This document shows positions 25,252 through 36,489 of a stretch of DNA of 64,000 nucleotides, piece after piece. The notes under the pieces are model-generated. The model did no database searches and was not told the origin of the DNA. It saw only the letters and a list, made by a program, of their open reading frames with translations. Positions within the stretch are counted from its first letter, which is position 1, and each line of letters starts with the position of its first letter. The stretch is from Phoronis australis (lineage: Eukaryota; Phoronida; Phoronidae), in assembly GCA_002633005.1 (NCBI GenBank), contig NMRA01000306.1:1-64000 (forward strand), in the 5' to 3' direction. Made by a program: the position numbers and the translations under genes.

Positions 25252-28200
25252 ATGATCCAGACGAGAATGTTGCTTTTCAAATGGCGGATCAGCGGCATGT
25301 CGCCTGCCGAGCTGTCCAGGGGACTTGAAGATCCAGAAACGTTAGCCATTGACTGTAGATCGTTTCTTCTCTACAATACAGGCTACGTACGTGGTGCTCA
25401 TAATATTCACTGCCCTTCTATAGTGAAACGCCGGTCAGGCGGCACCGTGGCGTTGAGTTACGTCTTAACGTCGGACGATGTGCGAGAGCAGTATATGAAG
25501 GGGAAGTTTAAAAGAGTCGTCGTGTACGACGAATGTACAAACGATTTGACTGACCTCAACAAAGACTCGAACATTTTCTTCGTGCTCAAAAGTTTACAGG
25601 AAGAACGTGGGAAATCAAAACTGTTTTATCTTCAGGGTAAGTGTTATCTGTATTCAGGCACACTGTCAAATGTTTGCCTCCTATAAATGTTAGGTGAGGC
25701 CTACAGTGATGTGATATGTAGTCGTAAAATCGATTTTTTGAAGCAAATTAGCCGTCGGGACGACCCGGGTGGAAGAATGGCCGACAAGCATATGCATGCA
25801 TTAGGCATTTGCCACATCTTTTGATGCGCCAGTGGCCAGGTGCCATGAAACGGTCTCAACAGGGACTCAACTGTAGTTCCTAAATTTCCAGCGCATTTGT
25901 AGCCTTTATTTACTGAATAATGTTATATTTTTCTGTCACTAATCTTTATTGTGAAGTTTCGTTTTACTTAAGACATTTTCTTGTAAAATATCTGAAAACT
26001 GAGCCCTTGTTTCGATGAAAATAAACCGTTGGGACGTTTTCGTGTAGCGTCCCTAATCGAATGACTTAGGACAAGCACTGATTGCACAAAGTTTACGAAA
26101 ATTTAGGGAGACTTTATTGGGACTGTTTCATGCACTGGCTGTCCTCAAAGTGCTGTCTATCCAATTTGCATCCCAGGTTCATATGCTAAAATATGATAAG
26201 GTATAGTACAGTAGAAAAAACATTTCAAGACTTGTTGAGTTGCTCGTTACACAGTTTTAAGGGAAGCCTTCCATTTTGACCTATCGTAGCCCCCGCCTGA
26301 CCGTGTCTGGTTGGTCAGAGAACTTGCGGTCTTTTTTGGTCAATAGCTCATTGTGTTGCTCAAATGCAACACGCTTCTTTACATGACGTCAGTAACGAAC
26401 AAACTGCAATTTTGCCGAGTGAGTGACTTTGGTCTTCATAAAAGCTACACGAAGAAATTGTTGAATGAAACAATGAAAAGGTGTTAACGTGGGCCATCGA
26501 TTGCTTCGTTCATCACGTCAATAATACTGTTTCGCAATCACCAGTTTGAAAGGAAGAGTTGAGTTTTGTGAATCAATGTATAAATGTCTATAACGCGTAT
26601 TTCATTCTGTGGTCAAGTTACCCTTGCATACGTTCCGTCTCCTCATTATCCGACAGAATATACGTTAAATTAACTCCCCATTCACCGTTCGCATCGATTT
26701 TTGTACTTTGGGTGAGTGTTACTAGTTAGTCGTCATTCATAAATATCACTGTGTTTGGATTGTCGATAAGCAATTGAAAGTGATAGCGTAAACTCGGCAA
26801 CTACGACGCACATCATACGCGCACAGGAAATTGCCTGCATCTACATAGGCGGATCCAGGGTGACAAGGGAGTTCCGACCCTCCTTTCCCCTTGATTTTAG
26901 TGATATCAAATCTAGAATTTTCAAGTTGTTGACTTGGATCCCCCTTTTTAAAAAAATCCTTGATCTGAGCACCCTTTTGAAAAATCTCGAATCTGCCCCT
27001 GATCTACAATCTCCACGAGTAAGATTGACATCCAAATCTTGCACTGGTGTTATAGAGCACTCTTGTTATAAACTTTCTGAGCAAAGCAGTCTTTCTTTTT
27101 AACAATAAGTACTATGCTAATAACAGGCAAAGAACATCTGACAATAAATGAACAAATAAAACCGGAATAGTGAGGAACACTTGGCGTTAAAGATGACACG
27201 AGTGCAAAACAGTTGTTGACAACAATGGTCATGACACCGGTAATTTTTTAACTTGGGGTTATGAGTGAAAATCGCTGAATGGCATCCTTATTTTGTTTTA
27301 TCTGCAGGTTATTAGTGAAAACCTGGGAAATGTCTGTTTTTATCACATGAGAGGTCTTTGAAGGTAACATAATATGCCAGAAAGTAGTGACGCGCTTGTC
27401 ATAATGTCAAACACGCGTGTATCCAAGATCGTGACCGGAGGCGGGGTCTGACAGAGGAGAAACGTAGGGGGTACTTGATATTTCCCTACTACAACAACAA
27501 AAAGTGGTGGTGCAAGGATGGGGTGTACGGGCACCCTTGGCCCCCTCCTCTTGATCTGCGCCTTAACGCGCTAAGGCCGTTTTAATCATTTTGTCCATCT
27601 TCTCTGTCTGCCAATTGTAATAGTGTTGACCATTTCTATCTACAGGTGGCTACAAAGCGTTTTCTCAAGATTTTCCTCACCTGTGTGTTAGTGACCTCGG
27701 TGAACGAACCTCGGGGGAGACAGCAACGGCAGAAAAATCAAAGCCCGAGGTAACCACTTTTATTCTACTGGGCATGTGTGTCACAGGCGAGCAGTAATTT
27801 GTTCAAGAAAGATAGCATTTACTTATGTGCACGCGCCAATCCCCATTTGGGCATGGTTTTGTAAAAAGTTTTTACATTGGTCTACGTTCCTTTTGCGCCC
27901 TCTTGCAAGGACATTGAATGGAGACGAACAGAAGACAATAAAGGCACCTTAAAAGGCTTATAGTAGAGGGAGTGTCACTTTATGGACAAAATGAAATGAA
28001 CTTGTGTCGCGAACCCACCACCATCATGAACGCAAGGGTAGAAACAATTCCATGACCACGCCTCTAAATTCCAGCCTCGATTCTCTAAACTCCAGTCCCG
28101 GACCCGTTGTACAAATGCATAAACCTGCCGAAAATACTTCTTACCTGGTGACCAAACTCCTTATCCGATGACCATGTTCCTCACCTGTATCCATGGTCGG

Positions 28201-30809
28201 GGCTCGGAGTTTGGTCACTGGGTAAGGAATATTTTGTGTACGTGGGTGGAATTTGGACGCGTGACCATGGAATCGTTTCCACCCCATGTAACAGGGTTAC
28301 AATGAACTCTAGCCACCATTTCTCGCGCGGCTGCCGAAACACGAGTTGCCTTCCTATCCGGGGGATACCATATTGATTGGGTGATTTCTTGAGGAACGAA
28401 ACTGAACAGAGCCCATTTGGGGCAATTAATGACACAAAATTCTATGCCGGTGTCTATGGAAAACACTTCGAAGGTCGTTTCCTAAAAATGGCGAAAGCGT
28501 GAGGGGTTTCTTAAGAATGTGTGTATTGGGAAGATATTTTGAAGCTACGAGTGACACATCCTCACTCAAAATGGATTGAGTTCGGTAGCCTTCGTGACTG
28601 TACGGTTGCCTTCGTGGCTGTACGTGCTATTCCAAGTACTACTAAAATTCGTGTTCTATGATTGGCACTCCATTCTAAATATAGGGTCATGGAAGAGTAA
28701 TTTAGCAATCAAGCAAGTAGAAATTACACGTGAGAAAATCTTTTTCTAATTGAGTCTCGTGAATGACAAAAGTCGCTTCAAAAATAGCTTTTTGAGCTGC
28801 CTGCGGATAATTGTTTAGTTGTTTAGTAATTACTTTCACGCATTGCTCCTAACTATTTTGTTTTGTCGGTGTAGCTGCATGAGCGCATGAACTTTACGAA
28901 TCAGTGTTAAATAGGATGCGAACGTTTCAATGATGATAAAATCAAAATATGACGTTTGAGTTGGTCAACAAGACTGAGTAGTCGGGAAAGGGTCATTCAA
29001 CAGTAAATAAAAACTCGTGAGCGCAAGTACCGTAGTGTCGTGTATTAACGCCAGTCCTTTGTAAGCGCCGGTCTCGAATAAGCGATCGGACGCTAATACG
29101 CGTCACTTCGGTATAGTACTTTTTGTGAGTCATAACGTAAATAGGCCACTTTACCGCTGTATGCAAGCCAACGTGATGCTGCGGCCTATATCCGAAATTA
29201 GGTGTATGGGCTCATATATGAAACGTTTTGAGAGAACAGTATGCAGGTATTCAGACCCACGCGCTTATATGAGAAGCTGTGATTTTTTTCACAATTTGGC
29301 ACCTTCACCTGTGTGTGAAACACTGGCTTGAGTTAAACCGAGATCCACAGATAAAAACTACCCATGCTTTTTGACCTTGTAAAACGATTTGACAGCAACA
29401 ATGTTGCCTCGGTGATGTCGCCATTTTCGGTTGCAATTATACAAATGAAGAATATTCTAACGCTTGGTGTTTTCAATTTCAGTCTTCTCCAGTGGAAATC
29501 TTGCCCTACCTCTTCCTTGGTGACGCGAAACAAGCGCTCAATACAGACCAGTTGCAGCATTTGGGGGTTACCGCTGTTATTAATGTGTCGAGGACGTGCA
29601 ACTATCACCACCTGGCGGACAAATTCCAATATAAAATGATACCTGTAGACGACAATGCCACGGCCGATATATCTATGTGGTTTGAAGATGCAATAGCCTT
29701 CATTGGTGAGATTTTTAGATTACGATTCAGAACAAAGCGAAAAAGCTGCATGTAGCCCAGTTTAGCTAAAAACCGAAAATGGAATTACGTATTTTACTTC
29801 GACGTTTCATAATATTTCTATTCTGTTTCCCTTACCTGCTCAAGTCACAAACAATGTGAACACGCGCTATTTTCGAATTTGCAGTTCTAGGGTTGGGCAA
29901 CCACAATTTACTCCCAAGCGTTTTCTTGTGTCATAGATGGATTCCACATTCTAATTGACCTATGGCAAGCTCCACCCCTTGCGTAATGTCGACTAACAAA
30001 CAATAAGTTTTACCCGGCAACGTGTTGTTTGTCGGCTTGGAAACGAAGGTGTGTCAATAATGCTGCGTTCTAAATGGTCAGTTAAGCCGGCCGTAACTCA
30101 AAATCGTGGCGATAGGTCATTTGGTAATGGACATGGAATCCTATCACATAAGGAATATTACCAGACTGAATTACATTTTCGTTTTTAGTCTGCTGAACAG
30201 GGCGAAATGTTTTGAATGAAAAACGTCACGTGTTCTGTTAATACAATTGCTATGGAGTTCTTCTATAGTTAAAGCTGCACACTTATTTTTAATCTGTAGG
30301 ATTGTCCCGTCAAAGCAAATTAATGCAATTCTTAGGTCTACGCTAAGGTTTTCATTGTGTTACAGTAGTCAATTTATATCTTTATGTTTTCAGATAATGT
30401 AGAGCAAAAAGGCGGAAAGACATTCGTCCATTGCCATGCTGGTGTTAGTCGTTCGGCGACCATTTGCGTTGCTTACGTAATGAAACATTCCAAATACTCT
30501 CTTGAAGAAGCTTATTCATACGTCAAAACGCGTCGTAAGGCAATAGGACCCAACCTTAATTTCATGCGTCAATTGCAAGAATACGAAACTAAATTGCTCA
30601 AAAGAAAGAATCCAGGTCTTTCGCTACCAGCTTTACCTCTCTGTCTGCCGACCTCAGGACAATGCTCGCCTGTACAAATATCGCCACTCAGTTGCTCACC
30701 TCTATTCAACAACGGCACAAGTGTTTTTACGTTCTCTACGCCTCCTGCAAGCCCTCTTGCTCAGCAGGGCCGGATGTTTTTTGGCAGTCCGTTGGCATCG
30801 CCTAGTTAA
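25252..30809 (+). CDS. DUSP1/4: Nuclear dual-specificity MAP-kinase phosphatase (DUSP1/2/4/5 group), four coding exons
   Basis: Removes phosphate from both Thr and Tyr of the MAP-kinase activation loop. Coding exons 25252-25636, 27646-27749, 29483-29705 and 30394-30809 join in phases 1, 0, 1 to 375 codons; human DUSP1 has 367. Residues about 30-135 form the rhodanese/CDC25-like MAPK-binding domain (LAIDCRSF, then the basic docking motif VKRR at 58-61). Residues about 165-310 form the phosphatase domain: ILPYLFLGDA, general acid Asp220 in IPVDDN, and the P-loop HCHAGVSRSATI with catalytic Cys251 and Arg257. The 31-residue Asp-Cys spacing equals that of DUSP1. The Ser/Pro-rich tail ends SPLASPS, like the C-terminal docking tails of this group. 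The start could instead be 25267 or 25297 (both in frame); the frame stays open upstream to 25135, and an AG at 25212 could be an acceptor. It groups with the inducible nuclear MKPs; which vertebrate paralogue is closest cannot be decided by eye. Confidence 0.94.
26384..26391. promoter_or_regulatory. Perfect CRE palindrome in phosphatase intron 1
   Basis: TGACGTCA in the first intron. This full palindrome is the binding site of CREB/ATF factors, which drive vertebrate DUSP1 induction. A single 8-mer is weak evidence on its own. Confidence 0.3.
26846..27004. repeat. GGCGGATCCAGG-type repeat in phosphatase intron 1
   Basis: Begins CATAGGCGGATCCAGGG and includes TTGATTTTAGTGATATCAAA and TTTTCAAGTTGTTGAC. 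The same order occurs at 32452-32600, so these are two copies of one element. The TAGGCGGAT-type end is shared with the larger elements near 50.9 and 53.9 kb. Confidence 0.7.
27400..27560. repeat. Possible second repeat fragment of the same broad family
   Basis: CGGGCACCCTTGGCCCCCTC and CTTGATCTGCGCC, read on the minus strand, resemble the pyrimidine-rich end of the GGCGGATC family. It lies just before exon 2 of the phosphatase. Weakly supported. Confidence 0.3.
28050..28290. repeat. Foldback-type dispersed repeat (GGAGTTTGGTC family), copy 3
   Basis: TTACCTGGTGACCAAACTCC (about 28141-28160) and the inverted GGAGTTTGGTCACTGGGTAA (about 28207-28226) are near-perfect complements. CTAAACTCCAGTCCCGG matches copy 1. 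It lies in phosphatase intron 2. Confidence 0.65.
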
Positions 30810-30980
30810 TGCTTTTTGAACGAACTCAACTCCAGGAGTTGTTTTCCGGTGGTTCAAACGAATGAACCGAGTTGTAACGGCGGAACGGTTTGAGTTCTTC
30901 TGTTGGTATTGCAGCAACGAACAGATTTGAAGGACTTTAATGGAGTCTTCCTCTTTGAACAAGGCGTTATCGTCCTTGGC

Positions 30981-30989
30981 TTATTTATT
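30981..30989 (+). promoter_or_regulatory. AU-rich element in phosphatase 3'UTR
   Basis: TTATTTATT, the nonamer known to destabilise immediate-early mRNAs, lies 172 bases after the stop codon. A second, weaker word CATTTATTA follows at 31172. I see no canonical AATAAA nearby, so the 3'UTR end is not placed. By analogy with vertebrate DUSP1, fast mRNA decay is likely. Confidence 0.5.
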
Positions 30990-32111
30990 ATGTTTTATTC
31001 GTCATCGGTTATCATAAGATGACGGAACAGCTGCGCGAGAGTAATAGCAACCCTTGTGGAGTTTTGACTTTACTTATTTTTAGGTAATCACTTCAACCTA
31101 AGATTGTTTGACATCTTGATATTAATTTTGTTTTGAACAATTTTATTGTCATGAACTGTTTTAAGGTTAGTCATTTATTAGATTGAACAATTAATATGAT
31201 CGTTGGTATAACTATTGTTTGCACTTGTTATTGTTATTATGTTCATGTATGTATGTGGCAGCAATACAGATAACTCTAATATTGCCTTGGATTAAGTATA
31301 CATTTGATATTAACAGAGACTAGTAATCTTAGAGATTCTCAGTTATCCATTTTCATACCGAAAAAACGTAGGGTTGGTCTGTGGCATTGACAGATACTAC
31401 CAGTCTCGCGGCACTTGTGAGCTGTGCAAGGTCTTTCCAGAAATCTTACAGCGGATTTCATAAAGGTGGTTTAACAAAACCAGGTTTAAGACTTAAACCT
31501 GGTCTCCCTAAATCCTGGTCTAATTTTGGACCTAACTTGCATTTCACCACCGTGGTTTAAAAGTCTGAAAGCCTGGTTTTGTTAGACCATGAAGCGGGTT
31601 TAGTAAAACTAGGTTTAAAGTATCCAAGCCAACCTACTGTGTTGACCCGGATTAATCCAACAAAGAAACTATTAAAGTGCTTCAATGAAACCTTGATCAC
31701 GTGGGTACACAATGACACAAAGCAGTAGAATCAGTACAGGCATTTGCGAAAAAGGGCGAAAAGCTTTTCTCACGAGGAAAAATGTTCCCTTCCATAACTG
31801 ATCAGCGAAAAAGCCAATGTCGTAGTCGAGAACAAGAAAATTGATACCAAATCAAGTCAACGCAAGCAGCAGGCTTGGAGAGATATTGATCAGCAATAAA
31901 GGACAGAAAGAAAATTTCATCAGTGAAAAAATTGCAAAGAAAAACGGCGAGGGACCCAGTGAAAGATCTAGGATATCATGAGGAGATATTTTCATTTTAT
32001 ATTGTCTGTGTCCAACATAAGTACACACATTAAAGTATTCGTTCACGATTAACTGCAACATAGTAAAAGCACACGTTTATTTCCGTGTCATTTTACTTTT
32101 TTGCGGCCAAA

Positions 32112-32285
32112 GGGGGTACAGGAACGGATCCAGGATTTTGAATTAAGGGAGCCAGGGCAGAATATTAGCCAGGATTTTGCACGTCAATTATTAGCAGCCC
32201 CGAACTGCCAAACGGAATCTGGGAGAATTTTAGGGGGACCACGCCCCCCTTGGCCCCCCACTAAATCTACTACTGGGCAGTACTC
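32112..32285. repeat. Nested GGATCCAGGATTTTG-type repeat
   Basis: Starts ACGGATCCAGGATTTTGAA and ends in TAGGGGGACCACGCCCCCCT then TGGCCCCCCACTAAATC. It looks like a member of the GGCGGATC family inserted in, or part of, the 1.5-kb inverted-repeat element. Confidence 0.5.
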
Positions 32286-32451
32286 CTGCACGGCAACCTT
32301 AAATCGGGGACCAATTGAGATGGACCTCGGCCTATATAATCATTAGATGCCTTTTTAGTCATACGCGTAGCGCTTGCGACGATGACGCTCTGCTCGAACC
32401 GTCATATTCTAAGGAATCCGAAGGACACCCTTCAGTTGGTACTGGTCTACG

Positions 32452-32600
32452 TATAGGCGGATCCAGGGGTTCAAGGGGTCCTGACCCCTTTTCCTTTGAT
32501 TTTAGTGATATCAAATCTATAATTTTCAAATTGTTGACCTAGGCCCACTTTTAGAAATCACTGATCCGACCTCCCCCCTTTAAAACCTCTTGGTCCCCCT
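32452..32600. repeat. GGCGGATCCAGG-type repeat, second copy
   Basis: TATAGGCGGATCCAGGGG, then CCTTTGATTTTAGTGATATC and TTCAAATTGTTGACC, follow the same order as 26846-27004 with modest divergence. It is nested in the element at 31446-32990. Confidence 0.7.
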
Positions 32601-32987
32601 GTTACGTTTGATCTTGTGTAGTCCTAAAACTGAATATTGAAAATAGTTCATTCTCGCTCTAAAACTGCGTCGTAAATGCACACCGCGGCATCATTCAGTT
32701 GCAGCTATATCGTGCAAGTCTGCCTTAGTTAACACTATTAAACCTGGGTCTGACCAAGTCTAAAGTTAAACCTGGTTTAAGATCTGAATACAGGTCTAAG
32801 TAATATATACCTCGTTGGTGAAATGAAAACTGACTTAGACCAGGTCTAAAGTTGAGTTAAACCAGGTTTTACTAAACCACTGGTCTAAAAGTTAAACCAC
32901 CTTTATGAAATGCAGATTATCTTTAAACCTGGTCTAAGTCCAGTTTAAACCAGGTTTAACTTTAAACCACCTTTATGAAATCGGCTG

Positions 32988-33274
32988 TTAAAGGCGAAGG
33001 TAACCCTTTTTCATGTCTCTTTTAGCAAAAATAAGGTTCGTTGGTTATCCCAGACATATTTTCCTCTTAATTACAGCTTTTCGTAATTTAATTAACTATT
33101 CGTTCTCTACTCCGGAAGTGACGGTTTGGGAGGCAAGCATTTCGCGCCAATTTATTTTCATATAGTCTGACTGTGCGAGCTGCCGAGTCAGCCATTCTTC
33201 TATCTCGGTTGGGATAACCAACGAAACTTATTTTTGCTAAAAATGACATGAAAAAAGGTTGCATTCGCTTTTAA
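32988..33274. mobile_element. 279-bp MITE with about 62-bp terminal inverted repeats, flanked by TTAA
   Basis: TTAA at 32988-32991 and 33271-33274 flank a body starting AGGCGAAGGTAACC and ending GCATTCGCT. The terminal arms (32992-33053 and about 33209-33270) match over about 60 bp, including TTTTAGCAAAAATAAG and GTTGGTTATCCC. Bases 32992 to about 33215 also match, in inverse orientation, the end of the THAP element at 36725 down to about 36495. This is therefore an internally deleted derivative of that transposon family. TTAA target sites plus THAP proteins point to the Kolobok superfamily. Confidence 0.82.
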
Positions 33275-35523
33275 TGTCTAATGGATCTCTGGTGAGGCTT
33301 ACTCACAAGTGTACTCACGTGACCTGCAGTAACTGATCATGTCAGAGCCTAAGTGACGGGAAGTATGACGTCACCGTCCCAGGCATTCAAGCGTTCCTAC
33401 ATTTCCTACTTTTTTTCTCGTTGGTCTAAAATTTCCGTCCAATTTATGTTTTTGAGTAGTGAGTAATCGTTTTAAGTTATCAGGAGCAGCACACGAAGGA
33501 CTTCCTCTAGCACAAGAGATGCTAACCAAAAGACTATGTAGTTGAAGAGCCAGCAGGACTTTATTCACACTTTTGAGTACAATAGGTTTGACTGGGTAAT
33601 TTCATTGTACATTACCTACCATTGAAGGAAAGGGGCGTCTTAAGTGGAACAATCCTGGGCTTTGGTCCCTGGGGCGGGTGGGTCCTAAAGAAGATCCAAA
33701 AAACAGGTAATTAAAATTTCGAGTTCTAACATCCATTTCAAGTTTATTTCGTTTAAATCACCACTCAAATTAAAATGATGCAACTTAAGACGTGGAAATG
33801 CCAGGGGTTATGCATTAAGACCCTTCCTAATTAAAGACGAATTAACAATTTATTTCAACTTTTAGGTGCAACAAAAACTCTTTTTCCAAAAAATAAGTTT
33901 AGTAACTCTGGACACCATATATACAAGTTAACATGCCATTTTCCTTGGGTTTGTAGATAAGGGATAACAAGGCCCCAAAAATAACTTGCATAAAAGAGGA
34001 AATATGACAATTTTGATTTCAGCTGTGGAAATACACAAACGTATCGAGAGTGGCGTTGAAGTAAGATCCCATGAGACATTATTCCGCGAAATAAATATAG
34101 GTTATACAACGTACGTGTTTGTACCAGTGGTTATTATATCGAGATTCGTGATATGCAAAAGTTTATGAACTTTTGCATATCACGAATCGAGACATAATAA
34201 CACACTGGTACAAACACGTACGTTGTATAACCCATTTATCCTATACGCCCCACTGAGGATTCTTTAAAGAAGCGGGTATACACAGATTGCTCCGCTTGTT
34301 TTTGTGCCGTTTGCCATCTTTTATCAATGATGATCGCAGATCGCGCGACACGTATACGTGCACGCAATATTTTTATGAACGAATTTTTGCAGCCTGCATG
34401 ACATGGCAGCCAAGTTGTATTTTACAGCAGCTACAGGCTTGGGGTGCATACATGTATCTGCTATTTTCAGTATTTTCCTCAGAGATTGCACTAAATCTAT
34501 TTCTAACTTGAAGTTTGCTTACGTTTCTGACGATTTTTCTTCACTTCGTTGAGCAATATCTGTGCAGGACACCCAGACGTTGGGACTGATGCACGTTCAG
34601 ACGCTTCTTAAAATGCTCCTTGCGGGCAGTTCTTATCAATTTTAGGTTGAAAGTATTTCCGAAATTTATCATAAAATTGACAAAAAATACAATATTTACT
34701 GCAGTTGCAGTTTTGCTTTTGGGCTCGACGTATTTTGATTGTTTTGAGAACGAATTTAAAAATCGACTCATCTTTGACCGTAAAGAATCTCAACTGGTGT
34801 AGTGCAATAGTTGACCAAAAACAGGCATGCACTGGTAATGCATATTGCTTTCCTAATCCCAAATATATTGTGGCAAGTTCGAAACTTTTTGTGATTTTAG
34901 TGTTCTGCTCAGGCGCAAAATTTCACGGTGTATTAAGAAAAGTTGTCAACAATATTTTTCTTTCACTTTTTTGTTTAGTTTTGAAAACGCATATCATAGA
35001 ATTGGCATGCGAAAATATTGCGCACGAAGCTGAACCCAAAGTGATGCTTTATATAAAATAATACTTTATGAAGTGTTGTGTATTGTGTGCTCAGGTGGGG
35101 ATTTTAGCGTGTTGAATACGGAAAAGTAGTTCTTCCATACAAAACTTCACAATGCGACCCGTATTTCATGGCCACACCATCACGCGTATGGGATAATGTC
35201 TCATATGCATAAAATTCCTAAGTTTCTTTCATTTTTCTCCAGATTTTTCAATACTTCACTCAGACTGTTCACGAGGCGGATCACAACCTGTATGTATGTA
35301 GTTGCGCGTTAGGTTTAGTCCGGGAGCCAGGGGGTTGAACCTGGTGTTGCCGGATAAAGTTTTTTCTTTGCAGTTTCATGTACCCTAGGGTAAAGTCACC
35401 ATGAAAGAGGGTGACCGTTCGCAACCCTTGAGCCATTTTCACGAACGACGTCGCTCTAGTCGGTTGGCGACTAGTCTTTCACATATGGCACACCACATTT
35501 ACAAAATAGAGAGCTATGCCACC
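33275..35523. other. Intergenic sequence, no supported gene
   Basis: Apart from the hairpin at 34100-34232 I see no gene. ORFs near 34.6-35.0 kb occur on both strands at once and have no motif. I looked here for the far end of the THAP transposon (a second copy of its terminal repeat) and did not find it. Confidence 0.45.
34100..34232. repeat. 132-bp near-perfect hairpin
   Basis: The left arm from GGTTATACAACGTACGTGTT (34100) to GATATGCAAAAGTT (34163) and the right arm 34168-34232 are near-exact complements separated by a four-base loop TATG. Only a few differences occur in the middle of the arms. The transcript could fold into a long hairpin like a pre-miRNA or siRNA source, and the DNA could extrude as a cruciform. 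No flanking duplication is obvious. Confidence 0.85.
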
Positions 35524-35823
35524 NNNNNNNNNNNNNNNNNNNNNNNNNNNNNNNNNNNNNNNNNNNNNNNNNNNNNNNNNNNNNNNNNNNNNNNNNNNNN
35601 NNNNNNNNNNNNNNNNNNNNNNNNNNNNNNNNNNNNNNNNNNNNNNNNNNNNNNNNNNNNNNNNNNNNNNNNNNNNNNNNNNNNNNNNNNNNNNNNNNNN
35701 NNNNNNNNNNNNNNNNNNNNNNNNNNNNNNNNNNNNNNNNNNNNNNNNNNNNNNNNNNNNNNNNNNNNNNNNNNNNNNNNNNNNNNNNNNNNNNNNNNNN
35801 NNNNNNNNNNNNNNNNNNNNNNN
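35524..35823. other. Assembly gap (300 N)
   Basis: A run of N. Its round length suggests an estimated or placeholder size. It cuts the THAP element, so the missing transposase body may be far longer than 300 bases. Confidence 0.99.
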
Positions 35824-36459
35824 NCACCTTCTAAATAGCTCCAATACCAGTCCACAATAAACTTATCAAACTTAGGCTCACCGATCTGTTCATTGGATGA
35901 CGAACTGTCCTCTTCACTGGGTGTTGAACTGGGCCTGTATTCACTCCCACTACTCAACATCGCTGCAGGGCTGCTTACAGGCTCTAGGCTAGAGACAACA
36001 GCACAGGGCGAATCACTGCTAGTTCCCGGAATTGCACGCAATGGGATACGCTCGGAGGCACGGGTGACAGTAGATGAAGTGCCCCCAGTCACTGTATAGT
36101 GGCCACAGCTCGCGAGGCTTTTCGCTTCAAAAACGCACTTCTCGGGGTTGGCGACGGGGCACTGCCGGGAATCAACAGCAACAGTATGGTACCCTTCTTC
36201 AGGCGTTGTTTTTGCAAGGATCTTCATCAATTCAGCGTACATATCTCTGTCGTAATCTGAAGGAAGAAAATGCTTGCCACACACTCGGTAACCCTCCACT
36301 GCTTTGTACGTTGCGTGGACGGGTACCGCTGCGTTCTTCACATGAACGAGCTAGCCAAGTACGGCGAAGCGTGCCATCCTTCGGAAAGCGACGCAAGGTA
36401 CCCAAAGCGCGTGTGAGACGATAATGAGTACATCCCGGCACGCAACAACAGCGTGGCAT
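35824..36459 (-). pseudogene. THAP-domain protein of a DNA transposon (Kolobok-like), 5' part, frameshifted and cut by gap
   Basis: The minus-strand reading starts MPRCCCVPGCTHYR at 36459. The THAP zinc finger (C-x(2-4)-C ... W ... C-x2-H) is visible: cysteines at the start, RTWLARS with the conserved Trp, and GYRVCGKHFLPSDYDRDM supplying the last Cys and His. The halves are in different frames; the switch falls at about 36341-36348, inside the domain. This is one missing or extra base, from mutation or sequencing error. After the finger comes a Ser/Pro/Glu-rich linker, then FIVDWYWSYLEG into the gap. The ORF lies about 266 bp inside the element end at 36725, as expected for a 5' UTR within a transposon. 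The catalytic domain is not seen. Confidence 0.75.
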
Positions 36460-36489
36460 GTTGACTGACTTGTAAACAAAAGCAAACGA

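Larger units (their letters stand above)
31446..32990. mobile_element. 1.5-kb inverted-repeat element rich in AAACCAGGTTTAA words
   Basis: The left end TTACAGCGGATTTCATAAAG then GTGGTTTAA is mirrored at the right end by TTAAACCACCTTTATGAAAT then CGGCTGTTAA. Sub-terminal regions on both sides are packed with AAACCTGGTTTAA/AAACCAGGTTTAA palindromic words, likely binding sites for a transposase or a host factor. There is no transposase ORF, so it is non-autonomous. At least one other repeat (32452-32600) is nested inside, and a MITE begins at the TTAA of its right end. Confidence 0.7.

Noticed and set aside
34541-35061. Overlapping ORFs of 60-118 codons on both strands
   Set aside because: Simultaneously open frames on both strands in AT-rich DNA, no motif, no splice context.
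35401-35860. Several ORFs of 114-145 codons across the first gap
   Set aside because: They consist mostly of N; only the short flanks are real sequence.
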